NCBI RefSeq assembly: GCF_030555055.1
Contig: NZ_JAMOAO010000001.1
Coordinates: 4,278,001 to 4,342,000 of the forward strand
DNA from: Nocardiopsis sp. YSL2
GTDB lineage: Bacteria; Actinomycetota; Actinomycetes; Streptosporangiales; Streptosporangiaceae
Direction of reading: 5' to 3'
DNA length: 64,000 nt
Positions 42,928 to 51,283 of this stretch are shown piece after piece (positions within the stretch are counted from its first letter, which is position 1; every line of letters begins with the position of its first letter). The translations under genes and the position numbers were made by a program. The notes below the pieces were generated by a model that made no database searches, was not told the origin of the DNA, and worked only from the letters and a program-made list of their open reading frames with translations.

Positions 42928-44082
42928 TCAGCGCTCCTGCGAGCGCCGTCCGCGGGCGCGGCGGGTGGGGAGTTCGCGCAGTCCGTCGGCGTCCACGACC
43001 ACCGCGCGGGCCGTGTGGCCGGCCACCGCCGCCCGGTCGACGCCGTGCCCGAGGCCGCTCTCGGTCAGCGGTACCGGGACCACGCCCTCGTGCGCCCGCA
43101 CCGGTGGCGTGACCAGGTCCCGGCCGCGGCTCCCGGCTCCGGGGACCTCGACCGGCAGCGAGGCCCCGGCCAGCGAGGCCAGTGCCACGGTGGCCGCGCG
43201 GCCGACCCCGGTGCGGGACGACGAACCGCACCAGACGGTCCAGCCCGCGTCCACGGCCCGGTCGACGGCGCGGCGGGCCTCCGTCAGGCCGCCCAGGCGC
43301 GCCGGGTCCACGTTCACGGCGCTCCCGGCCTCGGCGCGGATGGCCGCGCCCAGGTCCGCCACGCACGTCAGCGACCGGTGCAGCGCCACCGGGGTGCGCA
43401 GCTCGCCCGCCAGACGGGCGTGGGCCGCCAGGTCGTCGGGGTCGAAGGGGTCCTCGATCGCCAGCAGGCCCATGCCGTCGAGCGCGCGCAGGGACTCCAG
43501 GTCGGCGGGCGACTCGGTGTACCGGCCGCCCGCGTCCGCCTGGAGGACGAGGAAGGGGAAGCTGCCCTGGACGGCGCGGACCACGTCGGCGTCCCAGCCG
43601 GGTTCGATCTCCAGGCGGATGCGCCGGAAACCCGCGCCGACCTGCCGGTTCACCTCGGTGACGACGGACTCCAGCGTGACCTGCCGGGCCAGGGTCACCC
43701 CGGCGGTCAGCGCGGTGCGCTCGCCGCCCAGGGCGTGGGCCAGGGGAGTCCCCCGCTGGCGGCTCCACAGGTCCCAGCAGGCGGTGTCCAGGGCGCCCGC
43801 CACGGCCGGCTCCCAGGGAAGGTCCGCCCAGGCCCCACACGCCTCGGTGGGGCGCAGCCAGGTGTGGTCGAGCAGGGCGGGGGCGAAGCCCGTGGTCAGG
43901 GCCTCCCACTGCGCGGGGCCCGCCCAGGGGATCTCGCCCCAGCCGCTGACACCCTCGCCGTCGGCCACGCGCACCAGGACCGGGCCCGCACCGGCGCCGC
44001 GGCCGGCGGCCGAGTCCCGCAGCCCGATCAGCTCCAGCTCGACGATGCGTGTGGCCGTCGCCGATCCAGTGTGTGGTGCCAC
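42928..44082 (-). CDS. Enolase-superfamily protein, MenC/NSAR-like, apparently without catalytic residues
   Basis: 384 residues. The overall sequence follows o-succinylbenzoate synthase / N-acylamino acid racemase: a capping domain ending about residue 125, then RIRLEIEPGWDADVVRAVQ, LLAIEDPF, AVNVDPARLGGLTEARR, and WTVWCGSSSRTGVGRAATVALASL. In active members the barrel has KxK, Asp-x-Asn, Glu, Asp-Glu-Ser and a Lys. Here the KxK is R156-L-E158, D183 and E210 are kept, Asp-Glu is H235-R236, and the second catalytic Lys is D259. Two lysines and one metal ligand are thus missing. I therefore think it is a pseudoenzyme or a protein with changed chemistry; it should not be called MenC without a test. 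No other men gene is near. Confidence 0.85.
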   Translation of the reverse strand: MAPHTGSATATRIVELELIGLRDSAAGRGAGAGPVLVRVADGEGVSGWGEIPWAGPAQWEALTTGFAPALLDHTWLRPTEACGAWADLPWEPAVAGALDTACWDLWSRQRGTPLAHALGGERTALTAGVTLARQVTLESVVTEVNRQVGAGFRRIRLEIEPGWDADVVRAVQGSFPFLVLQADAGGRYTESPADLESLRALDGMGLLAIEDPFDPDDLAAHARLAGELRTPVALHRSLTCVADLGAAIRAEAGSAVNVDPARLGGLTEARRAVDRAVDAGWTVWCGSSSRTGVGRAATVALASLAGASLPVEVPGAGSRGRDLVTPPVRAHEGVVPVPLTESGLGHGVDRAAVAGHTARAVVVDADGLRELPTRRARGRRSQER

Positions 44083-44404
44083 GCTGTCCCACCTCGGTGT
44101 CTGCGGTGTCCCGGAGCTCAGCCGGACGTGCGTCCGCGGCGCGGGCTGTCCCTTCGACGGTACCGCTCCTGCGGCATTTGGCCAGTGTCGGAGGCCGATT
44201 CCCCGCGCGCCGTTCAGGCAGGGGCGGCTCGCGGGTCACACTGCCACCGCTTCTCCCGTCGCGTGCGGTCACCCGGGCGCGCCTCCGACAGAAGCGCGAC
44301 GACGATGGGGCAGGCCGACGGGCGGGGTGGTGGTCTCCGGGACGGCCCGATCACGGCCGGGGGGAGGGGCGGCCCGGTAGGCCGTACCGGAGCCCCGAGG
44401 GCGG
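44083..44404. other. Intergenic region, MenC-like gene / TetR gene
   Basis: 322 bp that must hold the promoter of the MenC-like gene (minus strand, near 44083-44200). Close to the end of the TetR gene is a hairpin CCGGTA-GGCCG-TACCGG (44374-44390), a weak terminator candidate. No gene or repeat was recognised in the rest. Confidence 0.4.
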
Positions 44405-45013
44405 TCAGGAAGCGTCGGAGATCCCCTGGAGCCCGCGCACGGCGCGCGCGTAGGAGTCGGGATCGACATCGGCCATGAGCAGGCGCTGCAGGAGGAAGCC
44501 CGGCATGAGGCCGAACAGGGCCTGGGCCACGAGCTCGGGGTCCTCGGCGGGGTCGAGGCGGCCGGCGCGCTGTTGGGCGCGGACGAGCTCGGAGTAGCGG
44601 CCGCGTATCCGCCGGAACCGGGTGGTCACCAGCTCGCGGACGGCGTCGTCACGAATGGCCTCGGCCCAGACCGCGACCGCGACACGGGTGAGGTCGCCCT
44701 GCTCGCCCTGCTCATAGCCGGTGATCGTGGTGGTGATGTGTTCCACCATCTCGGGCAGGGCCGGAAGGGGCTCGGCCTCGAGGAGCTCCCCGATGGTCCG
44801 GTCGGCCAGTGCGATGGCCTTGTCGGCGATCGCGATGATCAGGTCCTCCTTGTTGCGGAAGTACCCGTAGACCGCCCCGGCTGACATCCCGGACTCGCGG
44901 ATCACATCGGCCATGGTCGTCTTGTGGAAGCCCTGCGCGGACACGCACTTCATGGCGGCGTGCACGATCTGCAGGCGGCGCTCCTCACGGCGTTCGTCGG
45001 TGATCTTCGGCAT
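44405..45013 (-). CDS. TetR-family transcriptional regulator
   Basis: A 202-residue regulator: MPKITDERREERRLQIVHAAMKCVSAQGFHKTTMADVIRESGMSAGAVYGYFRNKEDLI holds the N-terminal helix-turn-helix, with the family pattern GF..TTM.DI. After it come helices of the ligand-binding domain (LADRTIGELLEAEPLPALPEMVEHI). No operator could be identified and no neighbour is divergent at short range, so its targets are unknown. ATG at 45013 is a clear start. It lies downstream of the alanine dehydrogenase gene on the same strand, separated by a terminator. Confidence 0.9.
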   Translation of the reverse strand: MPKITDERREERRLQIVHAAMKCVSAQGFHKTTMADVIRESGMSAGAVYGYFRNKEDLIIAIADKAIALADRTIGELLEAEPLPALPEMVEHITTTITGYEQGEQGDLTRVAVAVWAEAIRDDAVRELVTTRFRRIRGRYSELVRAQQRAGRLDPAEDPELVAQALFGLMPGFLLQRLLMADVDPDSYARAVRGLQGISDAS

Positions 45014-45141
45014 GGCGCCACTGTAAAACGAATCTCCGTTCGTGACGCTCGGCCGGTGACCGCAGCCGGAAGCCACCGGCAGCGCCCTGCGCCCGCCCCG
45101 AGCCCGCAGGACCGGAGGGGAGGACCGCGAACCCCGGACCG

Positions 45142-45184
45142 GCCGGAGGGGCCGCCCACGCCACGCGCGGTCGACCCCTCCGGC
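45142..45184. terminator. Terminator after alanine dehydrogenase
   Basis: A 10 bp perfect stem (45142-45151 with 45175-45184) with a 23 nt loop lies 16 bp beyond the ald stop codon (minus strand). Confidence 0.65.
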
Positions 45185-45200
45185 TCTGATCGGTCCCGGA

Positions 45201-46322
45201 TCAGTCCTGGGCCAGGACCTCGTCCAGGGGCAGGTGCTTGAGGCCGTGGGCCTCGGCCACCGGAGCGTAGACCACGGCACCGTCGAAGGTGTTCAGGCCG
45301 CCGGCCAGCGCGGCGTCGTCGCGCAGCGCCTGGCGCCAGCCCTTCTCCGCCAGCGCCACGGTGTAGCGCAGGGTGTCCTTGGTGAGCGCGTGCGTGGAGG
45401 TGTTCGGCACGGCTCCGGGCATGTTGGCCACGCAGTAGAAGACCGTGTCGTGCACCGTGAAGGTCGGGTCGTCGTGCGTGGTCGGACGCGAGTCCTCGAA
45501 GCAGCCGCCCTGGTCGATGGCGATGTCGACCAGCACCGCGCCCGGGCGCATCCGCGAGACCAGCTCGTTGGAGATCAGCTTGGGCGCCTTGGCGCCGGGC
45601 ACCAGGACGGCGCCGATCACCATGTCCGACTCCAGGACCGACAGCTCCAGCTCGAAGGCGTTGGACACGACGGTCTTGACCTGGCCGCGGTAGAGCTCGT
45701 CCACGTGCCGCAGCTTGTTGACGTTGAGGTCGAGCACGGTCACGTCGGCGCCCATGCCCACCGCGATCTGCGTCGCGTTCAGGCCGGACACGCCGGCGCC
45801 GATCACGGTCACGCGCGCCGGGCGCACACCCGGGACGCCGCCCATCAGCACGCCGCGCCCGCCGTTGGGGCGCTGCAGGGTCACCGAGCCGACCTGCGGG
45901 GCGAGCCGGCCGGCGACCTCCGACATCGGGGCCAGCAGCGGAAGCCCGCCGTCGGGCAGCTGCACGGTCTCATAGGCGATACCGGTCACCCGGCGCTCCA
46001 GGAGGGCGTCGGTGCACTCACGGGACGCGGCCAGGTGCAGGTACGTGAAGAGGGTCTGCCCCTCGCGCATGCGGTGGTACTCCGCGGGGATCGGCTCCTT
46101 GACCTTGAGGATCAGGTCGCCGGCGGCCCACACCTCGTCGGCGGTGTCGAGGATGGTCGCCCCAGCGGTCACGTACTCCTCGTTGGTGATGGAGGAGCCG
46201 AGGCCGGCGTCGCGTTCGACGAAGACCTCGTGGCCGCGACCGACGAGCTCATGGACTCCCGCCGGGGTGATGGCCACCCGGTACTCGTGGTTCTTGATCT
46301 CGCGGGGGACGCCGATGCGCAC
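45201..46322 (-). CDS. ald: Alanine dehydrogenase
   Basis: Reversibly oxidises L-alanine to pyruvate and ammonia with NAD. The 373-residue length from GTG at 46322 equals that of known alanine dehydrogenases ([23 protein letters not shown]). Conserved segments are the catalytic Lys in [12 protein letters not shown], the His in LFTYLHLAA, the Rossmann core [30 protein letters not shown], and [24 protein letters not shown] lies 4 nt before the start. Upstream (46336-46353) is an inverted repeat GGTATC-N6-GATACC, possibly an operator. Confidence 0.95.
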   Translation of the reverse strand: MRIGVPREIKNHEYRVAITPAGVHELVGRGHEVFVERDAGLGSSITNEEYVTAGATILDTADEVWAAGDLILKVKEPIPAEYHRMREGQTLFTYLHLAASRECTDALLERRVTGIAYETVQLPDGGLPLLAPMSEVAGRLAPQVGSVTLQRPNGGRGVLMGGVPGVRPARVTVIGAGVSGLNATQIAVGMGADVTVLDLNVNKLRHVDELYRGQVKTVVSNAFELELSVLESDMVIGAVLVPGAKAPKLISNELVSRMRPGAVLVDIAIDQGGCFEDSRPTTHDDPTFTVHDTVFYCVANMPGAVPNTSTHALTKDTLRYTVALAEKGWRQALRDDAALAGGLNTFDGAVVYAPVAEAHGLKHLPLDEVLAQD

Positions 46323-46335
46323 TGTTCCTCCAACT

Positions 46336-46353
46336 GGTATCTCCGTTGATACC
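46336..46353. promoter_or_regulatory. Inverted repeat upstream of ald, possible operator
   Basis: GGTATC-N6-GATACC, 6 bp arms with a 6 bp spacer, ends 14 bp before the ald start codon. About 35 bp further up, GTCAAC at 46389-46394 and GTTGAC at 46417-46422 form a second, wider inverted repeat. In mycobacteria ald is controlled by the Lrp-type regulator AldR; whether these sites belong to such a protein is unknown. Confidence 0.5.
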
Positions 46354-46479
46354 CCCACTGTGACCTGCGAAGCCGCCACAGCGCTATCGTCAACATGCAT
46401 AGCCGTCGTCGACCTTGTTGACATCATGTAAGCGCGTTGTGTGGGGTGTGACACGGGGTGCCACGCGGTTCGAGCGGAT

Positions 46480-47709
46480 TCAGGCGGTGCTGTCCGGATC
46501 TCGCGGCGCACGGCGGCCCATCGCCCAGACCGGACCCACCCCGCCTGTCAGTTCCCTACCCGCGTACGGGCTCGGATCCCACGTCGGGACGGTCCGCCTG
46601 CGCCGATGGTCGAAGGCGACCAGGTCCGCGTCGCAGCCCGCCGCGATCCGGCCCTTGCCGGTCAGCCCGACCAACGCGGCCGGCGCCCGCGACGTCCACC
46701 GCGCCAGGTCGCCCAGCCCCAGTCCACGCCGCGACGCCGCCGTCCACAGCGCGGGCAGGTTCCAGTCCAGGGTGTAGAGCCCTCTGGCGGGCAGGTGCCC
46801 CGAACCGGCCGTGGTGATCGCCGAGTCCTCCGACAGCAGGGCGCTCCACAGCGCCTTGCGGTTGGCGTCCGAGCGCACCGGCGGCCGACACGCGTGCGCG
46901 GGGTTCTCCGGCAGGAGGGCCTCGGCGGGCAGGCACAGGTAGTGGGCACAGGACTGCGCGGACAGCGCCACCCCGATCGACTCCGCCGCCGCCAGCAGGG
47001 CGGCGCACTCCGCCGCGGAGAACGGGCCCACGTGCGTGCGCGTGCCCACCACCCGCGCCGCCGCGATCACGCGTTCCAGCCCGCGCCGCTCCGCTCGGGG
47101 CGGGCGCTGCTCCGCCGACACCGCGGGGGTGCCCAGTTCCTCGGCGTCCTCGGCGTGCACCAGCAGCACCGAGTCCAGTGCCGCGATCTCGGCCATCGAC
47201 TTGCGCAGCCGCGCGTCGCTCAGCGCGGCCATGTCGGGGGCGCCCCCGTCCGAGAGCGATCCGCGGAAGGCCACCGCGCCCGCCGCCTGCAGGTCGGCCA
47301 GGTCCAGCGGCCCGGTCCCGCGTGTCACCCCGCCCAGGAAGTACACCGACACGGGCAGGCCCGCCGCCGCGCGCTGGTGCACGTGCAGGGCGTCGGCGCA
47401 CGTGATGGCGGGCCGGGCGGGCGCGGGCGAGGCCACGACACTGGTCACACCGCCGCGCAGCGCCGCCCGGCTCACGCGCCGGTAGGACTCGGCCAGGTCC
47501 TGGCCCGGCACCTGGACCCCGGTGTCCAGGTCGACCGCGCCCGGCAGGAGCGCCACGTCCCCGAGGTCGGTCTCCTCGGCGGCGGACACGGGGGCGTCGT
47601 AGGGGCCCACGGCCTCGATCCGGCCGTCCCGGACCGCCACGCTCGCCGGCCGCACCCCGTCCGGCGCGACCACCCGCGTGGAACGGACCACAATGTCGAA
47701 CTCGGTCAT
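46480..47709 (-). CDS. Dihydroorotase/allantoinase-like amidohydrolase without metal ligands
   Basis: 409 residues of the cyclic amidohydrolase group (DHOase/AllB). Typical features: TEFDIVVRSTRVVAPDG, GRIEAVGPYD, DLGDVALLPGAVDL, LLVHAEDAEEL, SAQSCAHYLCLPAEAL, and the C-terminal LTGKGRIAAGCDADLVAFD. The metal centre is broken: where active relatives have HxH after PG.ID, here are D62-T-G64; the bridging lysine region AFKAFL reads AFRGSL (R149); the second His pair HVxH reads HVGPF; and the catalytic Asp before H305 is G304. It probably cannot act as a normal binuclear-zinc hydrolase. It may be a structural partner or have gained a new role. No pyrimidine or allantoin gene is near. Confidence 0.85.
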   Translation of the reverse strand: MTEFDIVVRSTRVVAPDGVRPASVAVRDGRIEAVGPYDAPVSAAEETDLGDVALLPGAVDLDTGVQVPGQDLAESYRRVSRAALRGGVTSVVASPAPARPAITCADALHVHQRAAAGLPVSVYFLGGVTRGTGPLDLADLQAAGAVAFRGSLSDGGAPDMAALSDARLRKSMAEIAALDSVLLVHAEDAEELGTPAVSAEQRPPRAERRGLERVIAAARVVGTRTHVGPFSAAECAALLAAAESIGVALSAQSCAHYLCLPAEALLPENPAHACRPPVRSDANRKALWSALLSEDSAITTAGSGHLPARGLYTLDWNLPALWTAASRRGLGLGDLARWTSRAPAALVGLTGKGRIAAGCDADLVAFDHRRRRTVPTWDPSPYAGRELTGGVGPVWAMGRRAPRDPDSTA

Positions 47710-48374
47710 CTGGTGTGTGGGGACCTGCACCCCCGCCCTCAGACGGAGGAGGAAGCCCCTGCCTCCCTCTGTGTGGCGTAGGCGTAACCGTCCGCGCCTC
47801 GCAGCGGGCGCCGGCCCGTCCACGGGGCCCCGACCGGACCGTGCCCGGTCCGCGTGCCGCGGCCTCCACCGCTGCCGACCGCGACCCGGCCCTGTCCTGT
47901 GCGGAACGGAGCCATCGAGGTCGCCTCCTCATCGGTGGGTCTGGTCACGGCGGCCGTCGACCCCCGTGGGCTGAAGGCCCCGCCCTCCAGCCGGGGGATA
48001 CCGGTATCCCGGTCGGCTCCGACGCCCGCGTCGACAGGCAGTGCCGGGGCCGCGGGAAGGGCCGCGGACGGACGCGGGGAAACGGGAGGGCGCCGTCTCG
48101 ACTCGGACACCGAGCGTATCGCGCGAGGCCCCGCCACACCGGGGAAACGGCACTACCCGTGACGCGAATCGGAGCCGCGCGGGCCGAGGGGTCACCGGAG
48201 CGCCTCTCCGGGGAGCCACCCGGGTCCGACGCCCGCGGACCACCGTCTAACCTTGGCTCCGGTGTTCCTCCGCTGTTCCTCCACGCGAGGCGCCCGCCGG
48301 AAGGGAGCTGGCCGACGGCGGGTGGACCGGGGACGCCGTCCAGTACCGGACCGACCTCGACGACGGAGTGGCGA
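47710..48374. other. Long divergent intergenic region before the CopD-CtaG gene
   Basis: 665 bp, the largest gap in the window. It should contain the promoters of the amidohydrolase-like gene (minus) and the CopD-CtaG gene (plus). It contains the 16 bp perfect palindrome at 47995-48010. I see no RNA gene, repeat copy or convincing small protein gene, though several long frames are open because of the high GC. Confidence 0.4.
47995..48010. promoter_or_regulatory. 16 bp perfect palindrome, possible operator
   Basis: GGGATACCGGTATCCC lies in the middle of the 665 bp divergent gap. It shares the GGTATC/GATACC half-site with the inverted repeat upstream of ald (46336-46353), although the spacing differs, so one regulator might serve both. 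Confidence 0.45.
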
Positions 48375-50474
48375 GTGGCTCCTCCCGCACAGAACACGAC
48401 TTCCTCCCCGCAGGAACGCGACGACGCACCTGGCCCGGGCCTCGTCCCGGTGGTCGCGGGCGCCGGCGCGGTCCTGTGCCTGGGGGCGCTCGTCCTGACC
48501 CTGATCCTGGGCGGGGCGGCCTTCCCCGTCCTCATTCCCGGCCTGCCGGACGCGGGGCAGGCGGTGCGCTGGGGCCTTCCGCTGTCCAAGGTCGTCATGG
48601 ACGCCTCCGCCGTCCTGGCCGTCGGACTGCTGCTGCTCGCCGCCGTCCTGCTCCCCTCCGAACGCGGACGGCTGAGCGAGCAGGCCACCGAGTACGTGCG
48701 CGGTGCCACCTGGGCCGCGCTGGCCTGGGCCGTGGCCGCGGTGTTCACGATGTACTTCCAGGCCTCGGAGTTCCTGGCGCGGCCGTTCGGCGGAGTGAGC
48801 GTCGACGAGGTCACCGCCTACGCCGGCTCGGTCTCCACCGGCATCGCGCTGATGTTCGTCGTCCTCATCACGACGGGGATCGCCCTGTTCGGCCGCACGG
48901 TCGTCACGGCCACGGGCGCGCTGTGGCTGCTCGTGCTCGGGCTGATCGCCGTCACCCCGCCCGGACTGACCGGCCACTCCGCCTCCTCCGGCGCGCACGA
49001 GCTGGCCGTGACCGGGCTGGCCCTGCACGTGATCGCGATCACGGCGTGGGTCGGCGGGCTCGCCGCGGTCACCTACCACGCCGTGCGGCGCGACGGGCAG
49101 GACTCGCCCGTCGCGGTCGCCCGGTTCAGCCGGATGGCCCTGTGGGCCTACGCCGGTGTGGCCGTCAGCGGCGCGGCCAGCGCCCTGGCCCGGCTCGCTT
49201 CGGTGACGGACCTGGTCGCCACCGAGTACGGGCTCATCATCATCGTCAAGGTCGTGCTGTTCGCGGTCCTGGGCGCGTTCGGCTACCTGCACCGCGAGCA
49301 CGCGCTGCGGCGGATCGGGGACGCGCCGCCCGGGCAGGAGGGGCGGTCGTTCCGACGCGGGGCCTTCCTGCGGATCGCGGCCGTCGAGGTCCTGGTGATG
49401 GCCGCCGTGATCGGTGTGTCCGTCGGTCTGGGGCGCACCGCTCCTCCGCCGCCCCTGGAGGGCACGGTCGATCCCGCCGCCGCGATCCTGGGCTTCCCCG
49501 TCCCGCCGCCCATGAGCCTGCAGACCCTGCTGACGCTGTGGCGCCCGGACCTGTTCTTCATCATGCTCGTCGTGGTCGGGGGCGGCCTCTACGCGGCGGG
49601 CGTGGTCCGCCTCGTGCGGCGCGGTGACGCCTGGCCGGTCGGCCGCACGGTCGCCTTCGCCCTGGGCCTGCTCACGATCGTGGCCGTACAGCTCACCGGG
49701 TTCGCGACCTATTCCATGGTGCTGTTCTCCACGCACATGATCCAGCACATGGTCCTGTCCATGCTCGTGCCGATCCTGCTGGTGCTGGGCGCACCGGTGA
49801 CCCTGGCGCTGCGAGCGCTCAAGCCCGCCAGGCGGCGCGGCGACCGGGGCCCGCGCGAGTGGCTGAACCTGTTCCTCAACAGCCGCTTCTCCAAGGTCGT
49901 CACGCATCCGGCCGTCGCCACGCCGCTGTTCGTGATCAGCCCCTACGCGCTGTACTTCACGCCGCTGTTCCCGAACCTGATGAACGACCACCTCGGTCAC
50001 CTGTTCATGGGCGTGCACTTCCTGCTCGCGGGATTCCTCTTCTACTGGATCATCGTGGGGGTGGACCCCGCACCGCGGAAGATCCCCTTCCTCCTGCGCA
50101 TCCTGTTGCTGCTGGTGGCGATGGGATTCCACGCCTTCTTCGGCATCACGATCATGATGCAGTCCGCGCCGATCGCCATGGACTTCTACAACCAGTTCGA
50201 GGTGCCGTGGCTGGAGGGCCAGGCCGAGGACCAGTACGAGGGCGGCGGCATCGCGTGGGCCCTCGGTGAGATCCCGACGGTGCTGGTCATGCTCGCGCTG
50301 GTCGTGCAGTGGTCGCGCGACGACGAGAAGGAGGAGCGCCGCCGCGTGCGGCACAGCCGCCGCAACGGCTCCGACGACGCCGACATGGACGACTACAACG
50401 CCTACCTGGCCGAGTTGGACCGCCGCTCGCGGGGGCTCCCGCCGACGGGCCGGGGCGCGGACGCGGACGGCTGA
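48375..50474 (+). CDS. CopD-CtaG fusion: copper/cytochrome oxidase assembly membrane protein
   Basis: 699 residues from GTG at 48375, with GGAG upstream. The N-terminal half (about 25-330) has eight or so helices of a CopD-like copper-uptake domain (TWAALAWAVAAVFTMYFQASEFLARPFGG, ALHVIAITAWVGGLAAVTYH). From about residue 375 follows the CtaG (caa3-type oxidase assembly factor) domain: WRPDLFFIMLVVVGGGLYAAGVVR, FSTHMIQHMVLSMLVPILLVLGAPVTLALRAL, FVISPYALYFTPLF, MGVHFLLAGFLFYWIIVGVDP and ALGEIPTVLVMLALVVQWSRDDEKEERR. Such fusions are common in actinobacteria and deliver copper to cytochrome c oxidase. The C-terminal tail is charged and cytoplasmic. Confidence 0.9.
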   Translation: MAPPAQNTTSSPQERDDAPGPGLVPVVAGAGAVLCLGALVLTLILGGAAFPVLIPGLPDAGQAVRWGLPLSKVVMDASAVLAVGLLLLAAVLLPSERGRLSEQATEYVRGATWAALAWAVAAVFTMYFQASEFLARPFGGVSVDEVTAYAGSVSTGIALMFVVLITTGIALFGRTVVTATGALWLLVLGLIAVTPPGLTGHSASSGAHELAVTGLALHVIAITAWVGGLAAVTYHAVRRDGQDSPVAVARFSRMALWAYAGVAVSGAASALARLASVTDLVATEYGLIIIVKVVLFAVLGAFGYLHREHALRRIGDAPPGQEGRSFRRGAFLRIAAVEVLVMAAVIGVSVGLGRTAPPPPLEGTVDPAAAILGFPVPPPMSLQTLLTLWRPDLFFIMLVVVGGGLYAAGVVRLVRRGDAWPVGRTVAFALGLLTIVAVQLTGFATYSMVLFSTHMIQHMVLSMLVPILLVLGAPVTLALRALKPARRRGDRGPREWLNLFLNSRFSKVVTHPAVATPLFVISPYALYFTPLFPNLMNDHLGHLFMGVHFLLAGFLFYWIIVGVDPAPRKIPFLLRILLLLVAMGFHAFFGITIMMQSAPIAMDFYNQFEVPWLEGQAEDQYEGGGIAWALGEIPTVLVMLALVVQWSRDDEKEERRRVRHSRRNGSDDADMDDYNAYLAELDRRSRGLPPTGRGADADG

Positions 50475-50531
50475 GTCCGGACGGGCCCGCGCGCTCCGTC
50501 CCCGCGCTCCTCCCGGGCCCGGCACCGCGCG

Positions 50532-50579
50532 CGGTACAGGGGGCCGGTCCGTCGATCGACGGACCGGCCCCCTGTACCG
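50532..50579. terminator. 48 bp perfect palindromic terminator
   Basis: A 24 bp arm repeated without loop (centre 50555/50556), 57 bp after the CopD-CtaG stop codon and 14 bp from the end of the convergent small membrane protein gene. Confidence 0.85.
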
Positions 50580-50593
50580 GGGCGGAAGGCGGC

Positions 50594-51022
50594 TCAGGCC
50601 ACCAGGGCGCCCACCCCCGCGCCCACCAGGCCGAGCGCCAGGCAGAACACCAGGCCCAGGGCCAGGACCGGCAGGGACGGCGTCAACCCGGCGGGAACGG
50701 CGCTTCCGGTCGCCGCCGCCCGACGGCGGGCGATGACGGGCAGCAGTGCCACGTTCACGGCGTAGACCACCGCCACCACGCAACTCGCGACGGCGAAGGC
50801 CGCCCAGAAGCCCTTTCCGCCGACCAGGGTGTTCGCCGCGGCCAGCGAGGGCAGCGCCACCAGCAGCACCACCGAGGCGGCCCCGAACGCCACCCGTACC
50901 GGGGGAGTGGCCCCGCGGGCGCTCCCGGAGAGCACGAGGAGAAGACCGATGAGGGCCGCCATCATGATGGCGCCCACGATTCCGAACACGGCGATGTTGA
51001 CCAGCGAATTCACGCTGGTCAT
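50594..51022 (-). CDS. Small four-helix membrane protein, function unknown
   Basis: 142 residues from ATG at 51022. Four hydrophobic helices are visible: VNIAVFGIVGAIMMAALIGLLLVL, VRVAFGAASVVLLVALPSLAAA, FWAAFAVASCVVAVVYAVNVALLP and LPVLALGLVFCLALGLVGAGVGALV. A basic loop (VIARRRAAAT) lies between helices 3 and 4. I do not recognise the family. It converges with the CopD-CtaG gene. Confidence 0.75.
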   Translation of the reverse strand: MTSVNSLVNIAVFGIVGAIMMAALIGLLLVLSGSARGATPPVRVAFGAASVVLLVALPSLAAANTLVGGKGFWAAFAVASCVVAVVYAVNVALLPVIARRRAAATGSAVPAGLTPSLPVLALGLVFCLALGLVGAGVGALVA

Positions 51023-51283
51023 TCTCCCACCGCCCCGGCGCGTCCCCGACCCGGGTCGGCCGAAGCCCAGCCGCGCCCCCGTGGGGTCGAAGCGACCACC
51101 AGGTCCTACGGAACGCAGGGGGCAGAGGTGTACCGCCAAGCCCGCCCCGACCACAGGGGGTCCACCCGGGCCAGAGCGAGCAGGGCTGCGCCGTAGGCGT
51201 CCGTCGAGGGTGGCGGCGGGCGACGGTCGGGACAGGCAGGAGCGACGACGACGGCCCCGGCGTGGAGCGCCCCGAAGCGCCCC
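51023..51283. other. Spacer between the small membrane protein gene and sbcC
   Basis: 261 bp holding the promoter of the membrane protein gene near its right end and, at 51188-51226, a shortened copy of the intragenic repeat family on the minus strand. Nothing else was seen. Confidence 0.45.
51188..51226 (-). repeat. Shortened intergenic copy of the intragenic repeat
   Basis: Read on the minus strand, the 39 bp join the left end of the family (CCGTCGCCCGCC) directly to its right end (CCACCCTCGACGGACGCCTA then CGGCGC). This matches copy 62111-62186 with two or three differences but lacks the central 36 or so bp. Confidence 0.65.
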
